DNA of 64,000 nucleotides from positions 1 to 64,000 of the forward strand of contig NW_008805085.1 of assembly GCF_000004825.1 (NCBI RefSeq), given 5' to 3'. Positions 47,311 to 58,838 of the stretch are shown one piece after another. The notes beneath the pieces are model-generated. The model ran no database searches, had not been told where the DNA came from, and worked only from the letters and a program-made list of their open reading frames with translations. The translations under genes were made by a program, and so were the position numbers. Source of the stretch: Heterostelium album PN500 (Eukaryota > Evosea > Eumycetozoa > Acytosteliales > Acytosteliaceae). The first letter of the stretch is position 1, and each line of letters starts with the position of its first letter.

Positions 47311-49023
47311 ATGAAATTGTTACACTTGGAAGAGGAGTTCAATATATCGGTAGAGACATTCTTTACATTCTTTTTTGAAAATCCTGGATTCAAATTAAGA
47401 TATCATACAACTAGAGTATGTAGAATCATTGCATAATAATAGATACCTAGGTAATCACTCTAATTAATCTATAAATCAATATAACTATATATATAATAGG
47501 GTGATAATACAATCGATGTAAAACCGTGGTCACCTCTACCAGATGGAAGATACACAAGAGAGATCACCTTTTCTTCATTCATTTCAAATAATTCACTCAT
47601 CAAGAAATTGGTCGGTGACAAAGCAAAAGTTAGAGAAGTACAATATTATAGATTTAAAGATGACAGGTAATATTATACTTTTTTTTTAAAACAACAAATT
47701 ACATTTAAATATTAATAATTATTTATCATTTAAAGCGTTTTAAATGTTTTATCAGAAACGTTCTTTGAGGGTTCATCTATTGGAAAGAGTTTTTCTTCGG
47801 TATCGGAATGGAATGTTACACCATCTAGCAATATGTCACCAGGTTGCAATGTAGTGATCGATGTAAAGAACAACTACGATGGTACAATGTTTAAGAGTGC
47901 ACTTGAAAGCTGGGTGCATGACACCACGGAAGCATCGTTCAAACACTGGCTGAGTCTAGTTCGTTCGCAAGTAGAAGAGTATGAACAAAGTGAGAAACTA
48001 AAGAGATCCGCACCACCTACACCTGTCAAATCACAACAACAACAACAACATCAGCATCAACAACTACAGCAACAACAACAAGGTGTCGTATCAAAGAGAT
48101 CAACAACTACAACTACAACAACAACTACAACCTCCAGTCATATGAATGGTAATCATTCGAGTCACAATCATAGTAATCATAGTCATAGCAATGGTATTAA
48201 CAAATCAAATGGTAGACATAGTAATAATAGACATTCCTCGTCGTCTGTGATGGAGAGCGATGATGAATCGATCGATGACCACTCTCACAATCTTGACGAG
48301 AATCACTCAAGAGTCAGAGAGAACGATCGCAACAACAATATATTGCAGTCACTCCAACAACACCAACATCAACAGCAACATCAAATGGAAGAGGATTTCG
48401 AAGACGATATGTCAGATCTTTCGGGCGGACCTCCTTCTATTCACGATGACTTTACCTCGGACGAGGAAGACAATCGTTCGAGCTCCGAGGATCAGTTCTT
48501 TGACTCGAGCGACGTCTGGCAGCAGAACGGTGGAAACAACAACGACGTCAGAAACTACATGGTAAATTTGACCAACGAGTTGAGCTCGATGAAGAGCATC
48601 ATCGAGGTGAATCACACCCGTTTGCTGGCACTGGAGAACTCGTTCTCACAACTACAACACTCGCGAGTAGCATCGGTTCTACCACAGCCACAACTCCTAC
48701 CAAGACACCACCAGCTGACCGGAGGAGAAGTTATCACCGCCGGCAACGATATGACCGGAATGAATTTAAGTACATACATTGCAAAACTAGAGGAACTCGT
48801 AAAGAGTCAACAAGAAGAGGAGCTGCGATCAAGAGAGAAACAAAGAGAATGGGAAAGCAAGGTTGCAGAACTCGAGAGCAGACTGCGAAACGTCAAGAAC
48901 TCTTCAAACGCAACTCTATGGTTCAATGTTATGGCATTATTATTTTTCATTGTAGGTTGGCCTATCATCTCAAGAAAATTATGGAAGTTCGTTATACCTT
49001 TAATAAATTTAATCAAGAAATAA
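47311..49023 (+). CDS. VASt-domain membrane protein, putative sterol transporter
   Basis: Three exons: 47311-47415, 47500-47666 and 47736-49023; 519 residues. Residues ~8-190 form a VASt domain, the StAR-like lipid-binding fold of the Lam/Ysp2 and Aster (GRAMD1) proteins that move sterol at ER contact sites: FNISVETFFTFFFENPGF, IDVKPWSPLPDGRYTREITF, GDKAKVREVQYYRF, VVIDVKNNYDG and SFKHWLSLVRSQ. A disordered part with Gln, Thr, His and acidic runs follows, then a coiled coil (residues ~410-465) and a C-terminal hydrophobic segment (LWFNVMALLFFIVGWPIIS) for ER anchoring. No GRAM domain precedes the VASt domain, unlike Aster proteins; the ATG at 47311 leaves no room for one. Confidence 0.8.
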
Positions 49024-49492
49024 TAATATATTTCAAAAATATTATATTTTATATCTTTATATAAATATGGAAAATTATATATATGTATACATAAATTGAT
49101 TTAATTCGAATTTCGATTGTACACACAACCCTATTTATTTTTTATTTTATTTTTGTGAGTGTGTTTATTTCATTCTTTTTTTTAATATTGATACTGACAC
49201 ACACACTATATATATTCACTCACACAATTAATTAAAAGATAAATAATACAAAAAGTTATACAAATGTGTTAAAATATTTAAAGTAGAACGGTTTTTAAAA
49301 GTAAAACTAGATTAGGAATTGTGTATCTTGAATACCCACAATAAAGGATTTTGCTTTGAAATAAAGGATGGTATAAATAATCACTTTTATAAACCATTCC
49401 TTTAAAGATATACAATTTTTTTGTTATAATATTATATTTATTTATTTATTCTTTTTCTTTTTTATAAAAATATATAATTATAATATAGAATA
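49024..49492. other. Intergenic stretch
   Basis: 470 bp of AT-rich DNA with TA and T runs. Between 49310 and 49395 the segment AATACCCACAATAAAGGATTTT is followed by a related AAATAAAGGATGG piece. Contains the promoter of the next gene; nothing else seen. Confidence 0.5.
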
Positions 49493-50449
49493 ATGAAATT
49501 TTTTTATACATCTCTAATTGTATTATTAATTGTACAAATTTCTTTTGGATCAGATGAATGTCAAACTTTTATTGAAAAAGTATTTGATAATTCAATCGAT
49601 CTTTATTGTACAAGTATGTCATTGGTTGGTTTTGAAAACCGTTTTGACAATATTGTAACAGCAAAAGGTAATTTGTACTATAACAAATTAGTAGATGGAT
49701 TGTCACAAAAAGATAAATTTCTCAAAAAATTATCAGATGAATCGGTTGCGTGTGAACCGTCTTTGTTGGTCCACCAACCATTTTCAGTCAAAACAATCCA
49801 AAAGATATCGAACTTTGCTATTCTTAGAAACTCTAGGTAATATTTAATTCCTTTTTCGAATTTACATTTTTACTAACTATTTATTATTCTTTCTTTTTAA
49901 AGTGTATTACTTGACACAGAGAATGTTCCATTGCTTTGTAACTCTGATGGTAGTTTTTCTTTTAAGACCTCAATTGGAAATTATTTAATTTCTGTATGTA
50001 TTATACTTTTTTTTTTTGAATTTTAAATATCAACAATGTAAATTAATTTATTATTTTATTCTTAGATTAAACAAACCAAAGGTCAATGTGGAGAGACTTA
50101 CTTTGCTTCTCATTGTGGTGGAAATACTGCAGATCCAACACCTATTAAAAAGTCAGAGGGTTTGAAGGTGAGTGCCGCTATGGTTGAGAAGTGGAATGAA
50201 ACAAACAATCTCTATCAATATGAAGGAATGATTTTAAATGACAACACCTACCCTGTTGGCGATGTACAAATTTCAACAAAGAACTTCCTTCCACTCTCTG
50301 TTTGGGGATTGGATCTCACTAAAGAATCTATTCTTAGAATGCCACTGTACAAGAGTATTTTACTTCCAGGTGAGAAGTTCATTTTTGGATTTGTACTCGA
50401 CGATCCACATTTCAAATTGGACATCTATAATTACCAAGATCTCTCTTAA
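49493..50449 (+). CDS. Secreted protein with CBM49-like C-terminal domain
   Basis: Three exons: 49493-49836, 49903-49993 and 50066-50449; 272 residues. A signal peptide (MKFFYTSLIVLLIVQISFG) is followed by a Cys-containing N-terminal domain (DECQTF, LYCTSM, VACEP, PLLCNSD, GQCGETYFASHCGG) of unknown type. The last ~100 residues (LKVSAAMVEKWNETNNLYQYEGMI..., LPLSVWGLDL, LLPGEKFIFGFVLDD) resemble the cellulose-binding CBM49 fold common in dictyostelid secreted proteins of the sheath and spore coat. The assignment is by overall pattern (WNE...YQY, LSVWGL, PGEKFIFGFV) rather than a sure motif. Carbohydrate binding in the extracellular matrix is inferred. Confidence 0.65.
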
Positions 50450-50730
50450 AGATAAAAAAAAACTTGTAAAATATTAAATAAAATACAACTAAAATATGGT
50501 ATTTGCTAAACTATCTACATATATTTTTAAATTATATGTCTTTTAATTGCTATTTGATTATACATTTTTAGGGTTATTTTTTATTTTCAGTGTTTTTCTT
50601 TTAATACATTCTGTCAGCATATAGGATGATGATAAGATTTCATTCGTTATTATTAATAAGAGGATTTTCATATGATGGAGATGAAGTAAAAATAAATAAA
50701 TAATAAAGTGGAGCCAAGAAGGAAAAAAGA

Positions 50731-52547
50731 TTAGTTTACCTGCTTAAGCTGCTTCCAATAGTTAATGATCTCAGTGTTGGAGTCTGGGGATTTTCGTTTC
50801 TTATCGTCATCATTCAAAAGATCAATTACTCTGATTTGGTTGTCTCTTCTCGGTGTTTCAGAGGTGTTGTTAAGATTGTTGGTCGTTGTTGTGGTTGTTG
50901 TTGAAAAATGTGAGTGTGGGTGATGTTCATTGTCGTAGCTTTCGATGTTGTCGTTGTAGTGGTTATTACCATTATTATTATTATCACTATGTTGGCCACC
51001 GTGATTACTATTAAAGTTTTGGTCATTACCTATAAATCCCAAATTCAGGTCCTCTCCACTCTCATCAGATAGATTGTCTTCATCGGAGTCATTCTCTTGG
51101 GAATCTCCATAATCATCCTCATCGCTATCGATATTCCAATAAACCCTTGAACAACTATTAGTTTTTAAGTTTATAGTAAGTAAAAATAACTATAATAATA
51201 ATTATATAATTTAAAATTATAACATACATATTAACAACTTTTATCAGCTCTAAATCAGTTTTAAATTTATTCTGAATAAGTGAATGAATTTCATCAGGTT
51301 CCATGCCTTTGGCATATTGCTCTTTTATAAAGAATTTCTGTTCGGATGAAATTGACAATCTATTTACAATGGATCTATAAAGATATTGAGGAATGTTTGA
51401 GTCAAAGTTAAATATTTTTTAACATTATTGTTATAATATTACCTTCTATATAATCTAAATATTAATTTTTCGTCTCTTTTCAGATGACTTTTCTGTACAG
51501 CATTGAACTCTTTAAAAATAGAGGACCATTCTGGAGATCCCATAGGCAAATGGCTAGCGTTGTGCTTGTTGACGAGTTCCACAAGTAGCACTTCTTCTTC
51601 ATCGTTGAACTTGGTAAGTTGGCACTGTTGTTTTATTTGAATAGGTGATCGAGTAGTACCGAAGCTCTCATACACCGCTGGCATATGTGTAATACCATTA
51701 AAGGTATGTTTGGCCACGATAGCCCATAATCTCTCCTTCTCTTCTTTTGACCATGCACCTTTTTTTGTTTTTGCGAAAAATAAACAATTATGACTATTTT
51801 GAAAATGTGATAATTTTTAAAGATAAATATGATTATATTAATAAATATATAATAATTATAATATATAGAATAATATTCTACTTACTGATTTCTTAATTGT
51901 TCACTTGTACGTTGGTCCTCTTTATCAATTCCAGAATTGAATTCTTTTTCAATATCATTCCATTTACCGTTGTACTTGGAGTAAAGTTGAGCCAACTTTA
52001 AATTCTCTTCCTGAGAGAAATCTTTTCTATTGGTAATAGAAACTTTTCTTGTCAAATTACCGTACTGTCCGACCAACTGGCTCTTGCTTCTGGTATTTCC
52101 AAACTCCTTGGATACCTTTTTAAAATTAATTCGACTCTCACCATTTGGAAACACCTTGGAGTGCTTGGCAACCAGAGAAAACAATTTGGTCAACTCCTCA
52201 TTAGTCCATGGTTGTCTATAATTACTTGATACCTTTGATCTTTCTATATCCTCAAGGCATCCAATTCTTTTTTATTTGATCAATATTTTTTGTTTAATTA
52301 TTAAATTATAATATAAAGAAATAATATCTTAATATTTTTAATATACCTACTTTTTTAATATTTGTTTTGTTTTAAATTGTCTAAGACATTCGTATCGACC
52401 ATAAATTAACTCCCAATCCAATATACGCTTGGAAGGTGCTTCGATTACATCTGTGCCAGGAACTCTTCGTTTGAAAGAATCAATATTTTTCAAAATCTCT
52501 ACCACTGCCTTGGTTTGTTCGGAATTAAATGAGGTCTTTCCTCCCAT
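50731..52547 (-). CDS. Protein with four SANT/Myb-like repeats
   Basis: Five exons: 52547-52351, 52266-51886, 51793-51443, 51374-51228 and 51154-50731; 499 residues, all joins in phase. Four Trp/Phe-led helix repeats are visible: YRQPWTNEELTKLFSLV, KDFSQEENLKLAQLYSKY, KGAWSKEEKERLWAIVAKH and TKFNDEEEVLLVELVNKH, each with the acidic first helix typical of SANT/Myb domains. The region after them is acidic (SDEDDYGDSQEND) then Asn/His/Thr-rich, with a basic DDDKKRKSP near the end. A chromatin or transcription factor role is likely. The last codons are followed by a GTAAAC that could be a further donor, so the C-terminus is not certain. No named orthologue is recognised. Confidence 0.72.
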
Positions 52548-55135
52548 ATTTTGATAAAACAGAAATCCTTTAAATTATTTCCGGGTTGAGGATGTGAAAT
52601 ATATAAATATATAAAAAACTACACCTGATTATAGCTCTGCCGACCACAAATGTTGATGAAAAAATTCATTAACCTAATAATAAAATAAATAATAAATAAA
52701 TAATAAATAAATAATAAATAAATAAATAATTATCTAATCACAAATTAAGTGGAGAGGTGTATGCCCGATAAATATTTCTAAAATAATAAATAATTGTGCA
52801 AAGTGAAAGTTGACTTGTGTATTTTTGTTTTTTTTGGGATGATATAAAAAAAATATAAATAAAAAAATTTTGCTAAATACGACTGAGCACTTTGTGATAC
52901 GAACTATTCAAATACGGTGTGTGAAAACTAAACAAAACAAGATTGATAGACCAAAGAAAACAATAAAAGATGATAAAAGCAATTTAATCTAGTGTTGACT
53001 CAGTTGAACAACAACAACAACAAATAACACTAATATATATTATTTGTGATTATGATATTGCTATATTGTTATTGTATAGGGGGTTAGTGTTCAAAAGTTA
53101 GTTGAAAGTGAAAGTGAAAGTGATTGATATTTATATGAACAGTTCTATCGGTATATAGAGGAAAGAAAGAGTGAGAGGGTGAGGGATAGTGGGATATTTT
53201 TCTGTTATAATAAAAAATATGAAATATATATATATAAATATATATTTATATAACAAAAAAAACCTTTGTATATAATAATAAGTAAGTTACTTTCTATCTT
53301 TGATTGATGTAGATGAAAATTAAAATTAAAGGCACATCTCTTTGTATTTTTTTTTTTTTTTTTTTGAAAGAAAGTAAGCAAAAATTATCAATTTTTAGGG
53401 TTGAACAAAAACAAAAACCAAGTTTTTACACCGCAATATGAAAATTCGTAAGGGTTAAAAAGAAAAAATTTGTTTTTTTTATCAATAAACACACACAATC
53501 CAATGTATACTTTGTTTTTTTTGTTTTTTTTCTTTTCAGAATGACACCATAAACCCACATCAATCTCCCCTAACCATATCCACCTACTTTTGCATTATCC
53601 TTAGTAGTAGTATTGTTCCACTGCTACCACCAACCACGAATTTTACTATGATATCATCATCATAAACATCAACACAAATAGAGAGAGTATGATATTATTT
53701 TATTTTTATAGCAGTGTAATATTAATAATAATAGTTTTAAATTATTTTTTAAATTTTTCTAAAAAGGTGAAATTACTATTTTGTCTCGTTATTCTTTTAA
53801 ACACAATTTGAAAGAATGAATAAAGAACTTTTTATATGATAAAATAATGACAACTTGCAACATTAAACAAAATAACAACTACCACTAACCACAGCCATTC
53901 TCCAACCTCAATCAAAAATACATACATAAGCAAAAAATACAAAAAAAATAGATCAACAACACACACAGATTTTTGATTTTAACGCAACTTGAATCACAAA
54001 AAAATTAAAAAAATCGTGACGACAATTAGAGTTAATGATAGACAAAAAACAAATTTTTTTTTTGAAAAACCGCGGAGTGTGGTTGAATTTTTCTATTTTG
54101 GGGTTTTTTGTTATTTTTTTTTTTGAGCAATTTTTTTTGTATGAACAAAAAGTGATTACCAAACAAATCGACCATAGAATTGTTATTTGGTTTCTATTTT
54201 TTTTAATGGCTCAATATTAGGTCTGAAAGTGCAATCTAAGAAACATAAATAGATTCGAATTTTTAATAAAATCAATCAATGTGTCAAGATCTTAAAAAAA
54301 AAAAAAAAAAAGTGATTAAAAAAATGATCACAAAATACAAACTGTAAGTATACTTATAAGTTATAACTTTTTTGATCAATTTGTATTGGAATTTTTGTAT
54401 CATAATAGTTATATGAATACAATCGTTGTTTTTCAAACTAGTTTATCTTAAATACCATTTTTATTTGTTTTTTTTTTTTGTTTTTTTTTTTTTTTTTTTT
54501 TTTGGGTATCACAAAAATTTGCAAAAAAATCAGTAAATAAAAAAACTTGATTATAGCACCCTATAACCGCAGGACACCTGGTCTTTTAATTGGCGACCCC
54601 AAAATGCACCTTTAAAATCCAATACCGAAAAATATTTTATTTAACTATTGCAATAAATCATATGACCTCTGACTCATTTTACACTGCATTCCCGGGCTTA
54701 CTTTAAGTTGAAAAAAGGTAGAGTTTGCAGAACCATTGCCATCAAACAACAACACACCCACACCGCAATAGTTGAGGTAAATCTACTTAAACTTTTTTTT
54801 GTTTTTTTTTTTTCTATTCTAACCATCTACTACTATTGTCACACAACAACCCAACGTTTATCAAGTATAATTGAGCTCATACCTAAATTTTAGTTGTTGT
54901 TTTAATTAATATAAAAATTAAAACAAAACATAGTGATCTTTCATACTCGATCTATACACAAAGGAGGTCTCGTTGTTTCGTTTATTTTTGATTTAATTGT
55001 TGTTGCTGTTGTTGTTTGAGCAGAAATGAAAGTGGGACCGAATTGATTGAAAATGAGACTCTTTTCTGAAAATCATTTCATTTCATTTTTGTGTTTAGTC
55101 CTTACTCAACCTACAGATAGAATAACATTGAAATC
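52548..55135. other. Gene-free AT-rich stretch of 2.6 kb
   Basis: Contains an AATAAATAAT minisatellite (52681-52730), GAAAGT triplets near 53105, a G-rich piece at 53160-53190, long poly-T tracts (54471-54503) and a less AT-rich island at 54540-54620 with no gene-like structure. Frames of about 60 codons here lack coding composition. The right end should hold the promoter of the PBP-like gene. Confidence 0.5.
52681..52730. repeat. AATAAATAAT minisatellite
   Basis: Alternating AATAAATAAT/AATAAATAAATAAT units in tandem, about 50 bp, upstream of the SANT-repeat gene. Confidence 0.75.
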
Positions 55136-56561
55136 ATGTACAAGTATATCTTGGTATCAACTCTATTACTTTTAACCATCCAATACTCATTGGGTGCTTC
55201 AAACCTCAAGGGATGTATCCCAGAGGATCAATACAATCCACAAACTGATTATTTCCCAGATAAAGCTCAAGGTAATAAATCAATCTACATTTTTAAACTA
55301 AAAATCAATCAATCAACTTATTATTAATCATTAATCAAATGGTCATCTGACAGTTTTAAATTCAACTTTATTCAATGTAACATATTCAAAGTCATACAAG
55401 GTAATTACCACTGTCAGCAATAATATGCAATATGTTCTCTATCAGTGTGGTACACCAAAGCCAGATGCTGCACAGTTTCCAAATACCACCAAGTTCTTCT
55501 CTGTTCCAGTGAATAGCAGTGCTGTCACCGGTACTACCCCACTCTCATACTTCTTATTGATGGCAATTACCAATAAGATGACATACACCGGTTCAGCCAA
55601 GTTGATCGCCGCACCATGCATCCTCCAAGGCATCGAAGACGGTGAAATCAAGGAGTTGTCAAGCAACGCCACCATCAAAGCACAACAGCTCGCCTCGGTA
55701 GACGTCGTCTTCCAAGGTAGCTTCGACAAGTCCACCAACAACTCTGTTGCCTCCTACGAAACTCAAGATCCAGGACCCTTGCACCGTACCGGTTGGGTCA
55801 ACTTCTTCGGTATGTTCTTCAATGCTGAGGCCGATGCCAACCGTGTCTTCTCAGAGATCTCCTCGAACTACCACTGCTTCGCCAACACCTCGCAATCCAC
55901 ATTGAGACAACGTCAAATCAAAACCAAGTCTGTTGCCTGGACCACTTACAACGCACCATCGAGCTACAATCAAAACACTGCATCTTGGTCTATTTCCAAC
56001 GCCGCCTACAAGTCAAAGTTGAGCACTGATGCCGGTGCCAACTTCCTCAATCTCGCCAACTCCACCACCGACGTCACCGTTTTCCACGAGTTGATCAAGG
56101 ATGTCGATGTCATCATCGACGAAACCTATCAATTGAACTCATTCGATGATTTCCTCATGGCCTACCAGATCAACACCACCGAGATGCAAGCGAAATTCAA
56201 GTTTGTAGCCAACAAGGTTGTCTTCCGTCAAGACGGTTTGGAGAATATTTACGATGGTCGTGATTGGTTCCAATCTGCCGTTGCCTTCAACGATGCCGTA
56301 CTCCAAGACGTCATCCGTGCAGTCTACCCAGAGGTATTGCCAAAGAGCACTCTTCCATTGTGGTTGCGTAACATCGCCACCAACGAACCAACTCTCAGAA
56401 TGACAGCGGACAACTGCACAACCGAAGTACGTCCACAGATCTACGAAGACAGAGTACTCGAGTGTTCAACCATGTTCGACGACAGCAGCAATTCCGCTTT
56501 CACCTTACTCCCAGCCATCTTTACCATCATCATTTCCGTAGCAATCACTTTCTTCTTTTAA
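55136..56561 (+). CDS. GPI-anchored periplasmic-binding-protein-like protein
   Basis: Two exons: 55136-55271 and 55354-56561; 447 residues. A signal peptide (MYKYILVSTLLLLTIQYSLG) is followed by a fold that resembles the substrate-binding proteins of ABC Fe3+-siderophore (TroA-like) systems: FNVTYSKSYKVITT, YVLYQCGTPKP, FFSVPVNSSAV, then the middle segments PLHRTGWVNFFGMFFNAEADANRVF and VDVIIDETYQ. The C-terminus is a polar Asp/Ser patch followed by a hydrophobic tail (AFTLLPAIFTIIISVAITFFF), as for GPI attachment. Such proteins exist in amoebae, fungi and oomycetes without the bacterial transporter partner. Many N-x-S/T sites and high coding G+C fit an abundant cell-surface glycoprotein. Ligand unknown. 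Confidence 0.7.
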
Positions 56562-56711
56562 ATAAAATAGAAGAGAACTATTTATATATATAAAATTAAT
56601 AGTTATTTAACAATTTGTTTTATTACTATTACTATTTACAACTTTAACTTTTGAAAACAATTGATTAAATAAATGAATGTTTGTCTATTGTAATCAGTTT
56701 CATTACTTTCG

Positions 56712-58838
56712 TCATGTACAAACTTTTTTAGTTTGATTGTACAGATTGTAGTTGATTGGTGATTCTAACTTGCTAAAGAGATAGTCGACTATTCTTGTAT
56801 CACCAAGACTGACCGAACGAAACAAGCAAGGAAGCATCTTTATATTGTCAAACTTTAGATTGTATTTGTCAAACAAATAGATGATTGCATCGATATTACC
56901 TTTATCAGCAGATTGTTGAAGTATTAGATCGATAAAGTTATCGAGAAGTGGGGGACCATTCATCAACTTTGTGAAACGCTCCGATACTATCAACTGAAGA
57001 TGTGTAAGGTGACCAGAATAATCTCTAAAATCATATAGTACAGTTGGATTGTCTTTGAGAAGATGGTCATTTCGCTCCAGATAATCCAAAACGATATCTG
57101 TTAGCTGTATGTTGGTCAATCGGAATCTAAAACTATCGAGAGTAAATGACATCCTCGGTAACAGCAACTTGATAATTTGATATGGATATTCGTTCTTAAA
57201 GATCGACAGTAAATCAATGTTTGGACGACGATCACACAGTAGTTCAACCATCTTTGTTTTACCTCTGTGACAAGCTGTTGTTAACGCCCGACAATAGAAA
57301 GCATCGGAGATGTTCACCTCGTTATCGGGTCGAGTTGCTTCATCGACAAACGAATAGTGGTCAAGCTGCACTGCTGCCTCCAAGTAGTTAACGGTGTGAT
57401 TCTGACGGTGTCGATAGAAATAATCAAACAACTCTATAGAATAGTTGAACTTGTGAGGTGATCCTTTTCTTATTATTTCACTGTCGTATCCTAATCCCAC
57501 CAGCTGCTCGAGGTAATAGATGATATCGACACTCGACATCTTCTTGACGATCGAGCGCACAAGTGCACTATCGATATTTGTCTGTGTGATCCGTTGGTCT
57601 GTGGACTTTGCCAGGTAAGCAAGAGTATCGAGGTTACAATGATTGGCAGCGGTTTGTGTTACTAGGTTCTCGTAGACATCTCTGGCAGTCTGTTTATCCC
57701 TAAAGCGATGATGTTCCTCCAACAGATACTTTATGATTTCTAAGTGTCCCGACAATGCAGCGTTATAAACCATATCGGCATGTCTCTTTGGCTCCAGATA
57801 CTTTAGTAGTTTAAGTCCCGACGCTTCATTCAAGTTGGACCATGTCGATAGCGTCGTGCTGTAGGTCTTTGGCTTGAGAAACTCCAGTATCTCAATGTGT
57901 GCGTGTGACATTGCTACGTTCTGTGCAATATTAGCAAAGCTATTATCATAGTTTGCACATATCTCTTTCTCGTGCTGTAGCAGCAGCTTTACGATTTGAA
58001 TGTTTCCCAGTGCGGTAGCTCCTATCACCGCGTTGAATGTACACTTTATCGGGTCACCCTTGAATCTACTACCATTGAATTGTACTGCTTGCTGTATTAG
58101 ATATCTAACGACTTCCAAATGCCCATTGGTTGCACTATCGTCAATCGCACGAACCGTGCAACTCTCTGTCCTGTTTTCAAGCAAGAATTTCACTATATCG
58201 AGATGGCCGGCACCGGCGGCACCATCTACCGCCACAATTGAAAAGTGTGATCCACGACCATGAAGATATTTAACGATTGGTAAACTCCCAGACTTCGCAG
58301 CTTCGAAAACAGTCAGACTATTCGGTTGTATCAAACTGTAGAATCGTTCGATAACATCCAATCGGCCATGAGTAGCAGCCACCTGGTGAAGTTGTGAAGT
58401 GACAATCAGTGGATAACGTTGAACTACCGATTCGATCAAGGATAATGGTGAATCCTTCAATGAAACCAAAGCAAACAGTGTAGATCTCGAAAAATGCAGA
58501 TTACTTCTGCCATCTTCTGGCGAGCGAGGATCTTGATGATCTTTATCCAGAAGCGATTGTAAAATGTCAAGAGTTGAAGTAGACGAAGCCAAATCTGTCA
58601 ATGAATGAGATGACCATACAACTGTAGAGCAATCACCAATCAAACGCTTCCTCACATGATTATATAGCTTTTGCTTAACAAGCCAATTGATATCTATAGT
58701 GGCATCTTGAGAAGCGAGATATCGACATGTGTATAAAGTACATCTCTGATGATTAAATAAACATATATATTTAAATATGAATGCATTCTTTATAATCTTT
58801 CTAAAGAAATAATCTATACTATTGTTATTTTCACCCAT
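56712..58838 (-). CDS. Dictyostelid ankyrin-repeat protein
   Basis: Single exon, 708 residues. The first ~80 residues (FRKIIKNAFIFKYICLFNHQ...) match the start of a large dictyostelid family in which an N-terminal helical, F-box-like part precedes ankyrin repeats. Repeats include VAATHGRLDVIERF, AAKSGSLPIVKYL, GAAGAGHLDIVKFL, SATNGHLEVVRYL, AALSGHLEIIKYL and ACHRGKTKMVELL, most of them degenerate. The repeats run to near residue 690. There is no low-complexity insertion. A protein-interaction adaptor is the likely role; the exact one is unknown. It is convergent with the PBP-like gene, with 150 bp between the stops. Confidence 0.82.
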   Translation of the reverse strand: MGENNNSIDYFFRKIIKNAFIFKYICLFNHQRCTLYTCRYLASQDATIDINWLVKQKLYNHVRKRLIGDCSTVVWSSHSLTDLASSTSTLDILQSLLDKDHQDPRSPEDGRSNLHFSRSTLFALVSLKDSPLSLIESVVQRYPLIVTSQLHQVAATHGRLDVIERFYSLIQPNSLTVFEAAKSGSLPIVKYLHGRGSHFSIVAVDGAAGAGHLDIVKFLLENRTESCTVRAIDDSATNGHLEVVRYLIQQAVQFNGSRFKGDPIKCTFNAVIGATALGNIQIVKLLLQHEKEICANYDNSFANIAQNVAMSHAHIEILEFLKPKTYSTTLSTWSNLNEASGLKLLKYLEPKRHADMVYNAALSGHLEIIKYLLEEHHRFRDKQTARDVYENLVTQTAANHCNLDTLAYLAKSTDQRITQTNIDSALVRSIVKKMSSVDIIYYLEQLVGLGYDSEIIRKGSPHKFNYSIELFDYFYRHRQNHTVNYLEAAVQLDHYSFVDEATRPDNEVNISDAFYCRALTTACHRGKTKMVELLCDRRPNIDLLSIFKNEYPYQIIKLLLPRMSFTLDSFRFRLTNIQLTDIVLDYLERNDHLLKDNPTVLYDFRDYSGHLTHLQLIVSERFTKLMNGPPLLDNFIDLILQQSADKGNIDAIIYLFDKYNLKFDNIKMLPCLFRSVSLGDTRIVDYLFSKLESPINYNLYNQTKKVCT

